Source: Paenalcaligenes sp050487225 (lineage in GTDB: Bacteria; Pseudomonadota; Gammaproteobacteria; Burkholderiales; Burkholderiaceae_B). Taken from it: 64,000 bases of DNA. Under the pieces are notes generated by a model. The model ran no database searches and was not told the origin of the DNA. It was given only the letters and a program-made list of their open reading frames with translations. Each line of letters starts with the position of its first letter. The first letter of the stretch is position 1. The stretch is taken from contig NZ_JBKQGY010000001.1 of assembly GCF_050487225.1 (NCBI RefSeq), forward strand, positions 1,612,001 through 1,676,000. Reading direction: 5' to 3'. This document shows positions 58,139 to 64,000 of the stretch, piece by piece. The position numbers and the translations under genes were made by a program.

Positions 58139-59419
58139 TTATCGGCTCACAGTACGCAGAAACGCTAAAACAGCAGACCACGACTCACGGCCAGCCCACG
58201 CATCAGCATAAGGTTGCCCACCCGTTGTGCATAACAGCCTAGAAATTGGGTGCAAATACGTAGATTGCGACGTTGGCACATACGGGAAACGTATGGCATG
58301 GCCGGCATGTGGCGTGTTAATCCACTGCACCAGTGCAGGCTCAGCTCTGGCCGCCAAACGATCTACGACCATCTGACAAAACCGACTAGCAGGCCACACA
58401 CCATCATCCGTACCCGATAGCAACAGCACAGGCCCTTGTATATGCTCCACAGGAATGCGCGCTGCATCCATTGCAGCAATATCTTGCAGCGCTGTCTGTA
58501 TCGCCAACTCATGCCTGTGAGGCACGCTACTGTCAAACGCCTCCCACGAAGCATGTCTATTATTTTGCCAAAGATGGCACAATGGCTCGCCCTGCACAAA
58601 CCACGCCGGCGCTTCTCTGCCTTCGTCTGGGTCTGCCGCACTCTGTGAACTGTGCACAAACGCACTGGGCGCAAACGCAATCACTGCTGACACCGCTTGG
58701 GGATAGGTAGCGGCCAACAACAAGGCAAGCTCAGCCCCTCTGGAAAAACCACTGATAGCCACAAAATCGTTCAGGGGTTGTACTCGCATACGCAACCACG
58801 CGAGTGCCTGCTGAAAATACTCTAGATCAGTATGCGAAATATAGTCTGACCGCCCTGGCACTCTAAAGTAACCCAACGCCAATGCCGCATAACCGTGTGA
58901 CGCATACAAAGCAGCCTGATGCTCTTGCACGCCACCCTCTGAACCGCCCAGCACCATGATCGCCGGACAAGAAGCAGCACGCTCAGGCAGAAACAATACG
59001 CCGTACACACCGTCTTCTTCTACCTCGATTCGCGTCACTCCTGCTGTAGCAACACGCTGTATTAAGGTAGTGCTGACATCATTCACACCACTGCGCACCC
59101 CTATGGTGGTTACCAGCGGATCAAACACCGACTGGTTAAAGACTTCTCGCGCGGTGTCTACCTGCGGTAATTGCGACCAGATCAACCCCATCGCGTCAGC
59201 CACATCATACGTACTGTCCTCGGAGTCAGGCACTTGCTTCGCTAGCTCTACGCACCCCCGGTCATCCGCCACAAACTCTGCATAACTAGTCCAGCGCACG
59301 CCCTGCCTTACCGTCGAGGCACTGATAGCGACCTTCTCACCCGGAACCGCTCCACGTACAGAGATCTGGCGCGGAACATCTATCCCTGCATCCACAGGCG
59401 TTACTACTAGATTGAGCAT
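58139..59419 (-). CDS. Acyl-CoA thioesterase / bile-acid-CoA amino-acid N-acyltransferase-like hydrolase
   Basis: A 426-residue cytoplasmic protein with the two-domain layout of type I acyl-CoA thioesterases. An N-terminal immunoglobulin-like domain (about residues 5-135) is followed by an alpha/beta-hydrolase domain (from about 140; LGGSEGGVQEHQAALYASHG). The nucleophile elbow is GFSRG with Ser226, so it carries Ser like the thioesterases rather than the Cys of the amidating enzymes. An acid in SGTDDGVWP and His in NTPHAGHA complete the triad. It stands alone on the minus strand. The substrate is unknown. Confidence 0.85.
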   Translation of the reverse strand: MLNLVVTPVDAGIDVPRQISVRGAVPGEKVAISASTVRQGVRWTSYAEFVADDRGCVELAKQVPDSEDSTYDVADAMGLIWSQLPQVDTAREVFNQSVFDPLVTTIGVRSGVNDVSTTLIQRVATAGVTRIEVEEDGVYGVLFLPERAASCPAIMVLGGSEGGVQEHQAALYASHGYAALALGYFRVPGRSDYISHTDLEYFQQALAWLRMRVQPLNDFVAISGFSRGAELALLLAATYPQAVSAVIAFAPSAFVHSSQSAADPDEGREAPAWFVQGEPLCHLWQNNRHASWEAFDSSVPHRHELAIQTALQDIAAMDAARIPVEHIQGPVLLLSGTDDGVWPASRFCQMVVDRLAARAEPALVQWINTPHAGHAIRFPYVPTSQSTYLHPISRLLCTTGGQPYADAWAGRESWSAVLAFLRTVSR

Positions 59420-59537
59420 GCCATTCTCCCGTTATTATTTGAGCACCAGCCAGCGCTACACCTAGGCTACTAACATTACCCCATTTACTGGATATTTTGC
59501 CCTATCACGCTATCCACACACTATGAGTAATATTTAC

Positions 59538-59555
59538 TTACATTATTATATGTAA
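59538..59555. promoter_or_regulatory. Inverted repeat upstream of bioB
   Basis: TTACAT (59538-59543) and ATGTAA (59550-59555) flank TATTAT in the AT-rich 299-bp gap between the thioesterase-like gene and bioB. It could be an operator for either gene. It does not match the BirA biotin operator that I know. Confidence 0.3.
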
Positions 59556-59718
59556 CTAAAATTAACGCCAATAGAGCGAAGTAAAGCGTAAAAAATGCAT
59601 ATTTATCTTTATTTTCTGCTTCCTACGCTTTTTCAATGACACATTTACAGCCATTCATCACCTTTAATTTGTCACACACTTGCCTATAGTGAGATCTCCG
59701 TTTTCAAGGAGATTTGGC

Positions 59719-60738
59719 ATGACCACTCTTCATATCGCCCCCTGGTCCGTCAAAGCTGTATTAGCTCTGTACGAACAACCCTTTATGGACTTAGTTTGGC
59801 AAGCTCAAACTGTACATAGACAACACCACGATGCCAATCGTATACAGCTCTCTAGCTTGCTTTCTATCAAAACTGGTGGCTGCCCTGAGGACTGCTCATA
59901 CTGTTCCCAATCCTCCAAATACAATACCGGAGTTCAGGCAGAGAAACTGCTAGATAAAGAGGCAGTGATTGAGGCTGCCTTGAATGCCAAAGCCAATGGT
60001 GCGACTCGTTTTTGTATGGGTGCGGCCTGGCGCTCACCGAGTGAGGCGCAACTGGATAAAGTGATTGAGCTGATCCAAGCCGTGAAATCCTTAGGTATGG
60101 AGAGCTGTGTGACCTTGGGCATGCTGAAACCAGGCCAAGCAGAACGGCTTAAAGAAGGTGGTTTGGATTACTACAACCACAACTTAGACACCTCAGAAGA
60201 CTACTACAGCAAGATCATCACCACGCGTAGCTATCAAGATAGGTTAGATACCCTAGATAGAGTACAGGCCGCAGGCTTGAATACCTGTAGCGGTGGCATT
60301 GTAGGGCTGGGTGAATCCCGAGAACAGCGGGCGGCGCTGATTGCTCAATTAGCCAATCGCAACCCCTATCCTGAGTCTGTACCCATCAACCAACTTGCGC
60401 CCATTCCTGGCACACCTATGGCCAATAATGCCGCGTTGGATGATTTAGAATTCGTACGCACTATCGCTATTGCCCGTATCACCATGCCCACTGCAGCGGT
60501 GCGTTTGTCTGCCGGCCGCTCTAGCATGAGCGACACCATGCAAACCTTATGCTTTATGGCGGGTGCGAACTCTATTTTTTATGGCGATCAATTGCTCACC
60601 ACCGAGAACCCACAGTTCATGGCTGATAAGCAACTGCTGCACTCCTTAGGCCTAAACAGCCATTGCTACACCCAACCCCATGACGCACACGCCGTAGAGC
60701 CTACCCCAGGCCCACAAGCAGTGTTAGAAGCCTTGTAA
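59719..60738 (+). CDS. bioB: Biotin synthase
   Basis: A 339-residue radical-SAM enzyme that inserts sulfur into dethiobiotin. GGCPEDCSYCSQSSKY binds the 4Fe-4S cluster; FCMGAAWRSP, YNHNLDTSEDYY, TCSGGIVGLGE and the arginine in AAVRLSAGRSSM hold the second cluster and substrate. ATG at 59719 has AAGGAG seven bases upstream and gives the normal length. Other biotin genes are not in the window. An EamA transporter gene follows by 12 bp. Confidence 0.98.
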   Translation: MTTLHIAPWSVKAVLALYEQPFMDLVWQAQTVHRQHHDANRIQLSSLLSIKTGGCPEDCSYCSQSSKYNTGVQAEKLLDKEAVIEAALNAKANGATRFCMGAAWRSPSEAQLDKVIELIQAVKSLGMESCVTLGMLKPGQAERLKEGGLDYYNHNLDTSEDYYSKIITTRSYQDRLDTLDRVQAAGLNTCSGGIVGLGESREQRAALIAQLANRNPYPESVPINQLAPIPGTPMANNAALDDLEFVRTIAIARITMPTAAVRLSAGRSSMSDTMQTLCFMAGANSIFYGDQLLTTENPQFMADKQLLHSLGLNSHCYTQPHDAHAVEPTPGPQAVLEAL

Positions 60739-60750
60739 TCCCTTACCACC

Positions 60751-61614
60751 ATGCATCTACTTCTTATCAGCATTGCCTGCAGCGTAGGCGTTTCAATTCT
60801 TTTTAAGTTGGCACGCCGTTACCAGCTGGATATAGGTCAGGCTGTGGTTATTAACTACCTGACAGCTATCACCCTATGCGTGTTGCTGTTACGCCCTGAC
60901 CCTATGAGTGTATTGGCAGGCAATACGTCATTTTGGGTGCTAGGAAGTTTAGGTGTTTTATTACCCAGTGTGTTTTTAATCATGGGTAAGGCGGTAGAAC
61001 AGGCAGGTATTGTGCGTAGCGATGCCGCACAACGCCTGTCTTTGCTCATACCGCTATTAGCCGCTGTCTTCATTTTTGGTGAGTCCGTCACCGGCTATAA
61101 AGGTTACGGCATTGCCTTGGCCTTAGTGGCTTTGCTGTGTTTGTTGTCCCGCTCCAAGGCTTCTACCACTGCCTCTACCTCCCCCCAACACACCAGCCAA
61201 CACGGCACCCTCTGGTTACTGATCGTGTGGCTAGGTTATGGGGTCATTGATATTCTGTTTAAACAGTTATCTAAAGCAGGTGCCCAGTTTGCAGGCAGCT
61301 TGGTAGTGAGCTTTGCCATTGCCGGGGTAGTCATGCTGACATGGTTATTGCTACAACGCACACGCTGGTCCCGCCGCAGTTTGTTATCAGGCATTTTGTT
61401 GGGCGTGCTGAATTTCAGCAATATTTACTTCTACATACGCGCCCATCAGCATTATGCCGAGAACCCTACCCTCGTATTTTCAGCGATGAACATTGGTGTC
61501 ATCAGCCTAGGCACCTTAATTGGGGCAGGATTCTTTAGAGAAAAGCTATCTTGGCTAAATATTGTCGGGATTATTTTGGCGGTGGCGTCGATTCTGCTGC
61601 TGTTTCCCCGTTAA
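60751..61614 (+). CDS. EamA/DMT family transporter
   Basis: A 287-residue membrane protein with about ten transmembrane segments in two repeats, typical of the drug/metabolite transporter superfamily. FGESVTGYKGYGIALALVAL and FFREKLSWLNIVGIILAVAS are the repeated EamA end motifs. It lies 12 bp after bioB, so it may move biotin, a precursor or an unrelated metabolite; this is a guess from position. Its last 44 bp overlap the convergent MFS gene. Confidence 0.88.
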   Translation: MHLLLISIACSVGVSILFKLARRYQLDIGQAVVINYLTAITLCVLLLRPDPMSVLAGNTSFWVLGSLGVLLPSVFLIMGKAVEQAGIVRSDAAQRLSLLIPLLAAVFIFGESVTGYKGYGIALALVALLCLLSRSKASTTASTSPQHTSQHGTLWLLIVWLGYGVIDILFKQLSKAGAQFAGSLVVSFAIAGVVMLTWLLLQRTRWSRRSLLSGILLGVLNFSNIYFYIRAHQHYAENPTLVFSAMNIGVISLGTLIGAGFFREKLSWLNIVGIILAVASILLLFPR

Positions 61615-62932
61615 GTGCAGCATCCGGCTCCGGCGGGGTGAACTCATCCAGCTCGGGGCCATCTTCTTCGATGACCGGGTCGTGAGAAATATCACTGCTG
61701 ATATCCACCCTAGGGTCTAGCACTGCCGCCACACTTGATTCAGGCATAGGCACAAACTCAGTGGGCGCATCAGGGCTTAAATGCTGACCAGTGACCTTCT
61801 GTGGACGAACCACCAATACCAACGACACACTGCAGGCAGCCACAAACACATAGAACAATGCGCTGCTGACGGTATTCATCAGTACCCCCACCATTAAGGG
61901 GCCAATACAGGCGCCTAAGCCATACATAATATACAAAATGGCACTCAGACCCACCCGACGTTCAGGGTCTACGTTATCGTTCGCCAACGCCGTACCCAGT
62001 GGATACAAGGTGAACTGCAAAACACCAATGGCAGCCCCCAACCCTAACAGCACCTGAAAGGGGATATCCAGCCATCCCCATAGTGGAATAGCTAATACGG
62101 TTAAGGTCACGGCGTTAATACGTATCAACACCACTCGATTAAACCTATCTGCCAACCACCCCACCGGCCACTGTGCCAATACACCTGCCGCTACCGATAC
62201 CGCCACAAACAGAGCGGCCTCATCATTACCTAGGCCTATGCGCACCCCATACACGGGTGCCAAGCCATAGAAAGAACCGGTAATCATGCCCGACACAAAG
62301 AGCACCACCATCGACATGGGAACACGCTCAAGGTAATAACGGGCATTAATGGGGGCAGGCACCTGCAAGGCCGGACTCATGCGTCTAGTCAGTGCAATAG
62401 GCACCAAACTAAACACCGAACAGATAGCGACGAACACCAATGGTTTGTAATCCAGCTCGGGGAATAAGGTCAGCACCACTTGCCCTAATACAGTCCCTAG
62501 ACTGGACATCAGCATGTAAAAGGCAAAAACCACACCGCGCTTTTCATTATCGGTTTGTTCGTTTAACCAACTTTCAATACCCATGTACTGGGTCACCATG
62601 GCGGCACCCGCTAAAAAGCGCAGCCCCAGCCATAACCACATATTATCTACGAGTATTTGTGCCAGAATACAGACCGTCAACATCGCTGCACTGGCAGCAT
62701 AAGCACGTATGTGCCCTACCCCAATGATCAATCGGTGGCCTGCCCTAGCGCCTACCACCAAACCGAAGTAGTACGCGGCAATCAATCCACCAATCCACAC
62801 CTCAGAGACGGATTGTTCTGACAGTCGCAAACCAATAAAGGTATTGAACAAGCCAGAGCCTGTTAACAATACCAACGTTGCCAGATACAAGGAAAAAAAC
62901 GCGCCTACAGAGCCTACCATGCCACGGTCCAT
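61571..62932 (-). CDS. MFS transporter, YcaD-like, with acidic C-terminal tail
   Basis: A 453-residue, 12-segment MFS protein. GLIAAYYFGLVVGARAGHRL, FLAGAAMVTQYMGIESWLNE and YIMYGLGACIGPLMVG recall the YcaD group. After the last segment (about residue 375) comes a roughly 75-residue cytoplasmic tail rich in Asp, Glu and Pro with no clear fold. The 3' end overlaps the EamA gene by 44 bp on the opposite strand, all within this tail. The substrate is unknown. Confidence 0.88.
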   Translation of the reverse strand: MDRGMVGSVGAFFSLYLATLVLLTGSGLFNTFIGLRLSEQSVSEVWIGGLIAAYYFGLVVGARAGHRLIIGVGHIRAYAASAAMLTVCILAQILVDNMWLWLGLRFLAGAAMVTQYMGIESWLNEQTDNEKRGVVFAFYMLMSSLGTVLGQVVLTLFPELDYKPLVFVAICSVFSLVPIALTRRMSPALQVPAPINARYYLERVPMSMVVLFVSGMITGSFYGLAPVYGVRIGLGNDEAALFVAVSVAAGVLAQWPVGWLADRFNRVVLIRINAVTLTVLAIPLWGWLDIPFQVLLGLGAAIGVLQFTLYPLGTALANDNVDPERRVGLSAILYIMYGLGACIGPLMVGVLMNTVSSALFYVFVAACSVSLVLVVRPQKVTGQHLSPDAPTEFVPMPESSVAAVLDPRVDISSDISHDPVIEEDGPELDEFTPPEPDAALNGETAAESTPPPK

Positions 62933-63022
62933 TTTCTAAAAAATTGCCGACCCAAAGGCCGGCAGATTTACTTCTTTTCTCACCCTTGGTGTAACGCAAC
63001 ACCGAGGAGAAAACTGTCTGCC

Positions 63023-63526
63023 CTATAGCTGTTTCAACAGCGTTTCGGCATCGCTACGTTCGTAGCCACCACCATCTTCTAGGTTCAGAACTTTAACTAC
63101 ACCGTCTTCCAGCAATGCGGAGTAACGACGTGAACGTACGCCCAAACCTTTAGCGGTCAGATCCAACTCTAGACCCAGTTTAGCGGTCCAGTCGCCACTG
63201 CCATCTGCCAACAAGCGCACTTTGCCGTCAGCTTTTTGATCCTTAGCCCATGCGCCCATTACGAATGCATCGTTAACGGCTACGCACCAGATTTCGTCTA
63301 CGCCTTTAGCTTTGAACTCGGCTGCTTTGGCAATAAAGCCTGGCAAGTGTTGCTCAGAGCAAGTAGGTGTAAATGCACCAGGTACTGCAAACAGTACAAT
63401 TTTCTTGCCTGCTACAGCATCTGTTACCTGAAAGCTATTAGGACCCAGCGCGCATGTGTCTGTCGCTGTGTGTACGTATTCAGCCAATGTGGCGTTAGGT
63501 ACTTTGTCACCAACTTTAATTGTCAT
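63023..63526 (-). CDS. Peroxiredoxin, Prx5 type
   Basis: A 167-residue thiol peroxidase. The active-site motif VPGAFTPTCSEQHLPGF carries the peroxidatic Cys56, and TCSEQHLPG is the Prx5 signature. Two further cysteines (25 and 81) lie in the chain, but neither sits at the Cys151-like resolving position of human Prx5, so resolution by glutathione/glutaredoxin is plausible. It reduces hydrogen peroxide and organic peroxides in the cytoplasm. GGAG precedes the ATG. It stands alone. Confidence 0.93.
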   Translation of the reverse strand: MTIKVGDKVPNATLAEYVHTATDTCALGPNSFQVTDAVAGKKIVLFAVPGAFTPTCSEQHLPGFIAKAAEFKAKGVDEIWCVAVNDAFVMGAWAKDQKADGKVRLLADGSGDWTAKLGLELDLTAKGLGVRSRRYSALLEDGVVKVLNLEDGGGYERSDAETLLKQL

Positions 63527-63649
63527 GGTTTCTCCACCTCATAAACCTGCAAAAAACTACGGCTATGCCGCTCACTAATATGATGCCGTATTCTGCATGA
63601 CAATCTCGTAGACAGCCTCATAACACTGCATCACTCGTCTACATGATAC

Positions 63650-63689
63650 AACAAGACCTGGCGGTGACAGACACCAACCAGGTCTTGTT
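63650..63689 (-). terminator. Terminator after the TRAP permease gene
   Basis: A 12-bp perfect stem (63650-63661 with 63678-63689) encloses a second small stem (GGTG/CACC). On the minus strand it is followed only by a mixed T-rich tail. It lies just past the end of the TRAP permease gene. Confidence 0.65.
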
Positions 63690-63721
63690 TGTTTCAAGCC
63701 ATAACCGCTATATCTAGATCG

Positions 63722-64000
63722 CTATAGCCATCCGGTCAGACGTGGGAACCACAAGGTCACTTCTGGGATGAAGGTAATAATCATCAAGAAGGTCAGCCCT
63801 GTAAGCAGCCATGGAATGGTGGACTTGGTCACCTCGGTTAACCCTAGCTTCGATATACTCGACGCCACATAGAGGTTTAACCCCACCGGCGGCGTTGCTA
63901 AGCCGATCTCCATGTTCACCACCAGCATAATCCCGAAGTGCACAGGGTCCATACCCAGCTTCATCGCTACTGGGAACAGAATAGGTGCCATGATCAGAAT
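63722..64000 (-). CDS. dctM: TRAP transporter large permease, DctM type (5' end outside window)
   Basis: The frame is open to the window edge, and 92 C-terminal residues are visible. ILFPVAMKLGMDPVHFGIML and EIGLATPPVGLNLYVASSIS are the diagnostic C-terminal motifs of DctM, the large 12-segment subunit of tripartite periplasmic transporters that use a sodium gradient to import organic acids. The small permease and binding protein genes are expected beyond the edge. The substrate cannot be told from this part. Confidence 0.93.
   Translation of the reverse strand: MLIMAPILFPVAMKLGMDPVHFGIMLVVNMEIGLATPPVGLNLYVASSISKLGLTEVTKSTIPWLLTGLTFLMIITFIPEVTLWFPRLTGWL

Noticed and set aside
59420..59718. 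A BirA biotin operator upstream of bioB.
   Set aside because: The long GTTTAC/GTAAAC-type palindrome expected of BirA sites is not present; only an AT-rich 18-bp inverted repeat is seen.

Overview
The window looks like chromosomal DNA of a betaproteobacterium of the order Burkholderiales, most likely family Alcaligenaceae with a moderate base composition (a Paenalcaligenes/Advenella-like genome). This is an inference from gene order: tkt-gap-pgk and fba-purC-purE-purK-tsaC, queA-tgt-yajC-secD-secF, and miaB-phoH-ybeY-corC-lnt all occur in the arrangement familiar from that order. No 16S gene is present. I see no insertion sequence, prophage, CRISPR array or plasmid origin. The window is almost fully coding, and both ends cut genes.

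Layout. 1-2165: the end of a thiamine-diphosphate enzyme gene, then glutaryl-CoA dehydrogenase and a terminator. 2244-3209: an FMN riboswitch and ribB. 3206-5872: a TetR regulator divergent from an MFS exporter and a siderophore-interacting flavoprotein, with two related operator-like sites between them. 5898-14506: a LysR-controlled catabolic cluster (class III aminotransferase, three-part amino-acid-type ABC importer, two-subunit CoA-transferase, M20 deacylase, thiolase). This is the most interesting region. Its enzymes fit import and beta-keto cleavage of a beta-amino acid, perhaps N-acylated, and its binding protein lacks the aspartate that normally holds the alpha-ammonium group. A separate alpha/beta hydrolase follows.

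15425-27623: on the minus strand, two central-metabolism blocks (fba plus purC-purE-purK-tsaC, and tkt-gap-pgk). A molybdopterin adenylyltransferase and a plus-strand SDR gene lie between them. Then come rsmE and a lone barstar-family gene. 28007-35112: malic enzyme (maeB), a divergent FAD-binding-like protein, a class I aminotransferase, a lytic transglycosylase and ubiD. 35153-38639: a small-membrane-protein operon (YqjD/YqjE type), upp and dacB.

38774-49943: housekeeping on the plus strand: tRNA queuosine synthesis (queA, tgt), the Sec accessory complex (yajC, secD, secF), then miaB-phoH-ybeY-corC-lnt for tRNA modification, ribosome maturation and lipoprotein acylation. 49963-52092: a PAS-GGDEF-EAL cyclic-di-GMP protein. 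52366-54037: tRNA-Ala, tRNA-Glu and tRNA-Asp with strong promoters. The Glu-Asp pair and its terminator are duplicated around an rluE-type gene. 54108-58064: a LysR-AraC-LysE run divergent from a pirin and a nitroreductase. 58139-64000: a bile-acid-CoA-thioesterase-like hydrolase, bioB, an EamA transporter overlapping a convergent MFS gene, a Prx5-type peroxiredoxin, and the end of a TRAP transporter large permease gene.
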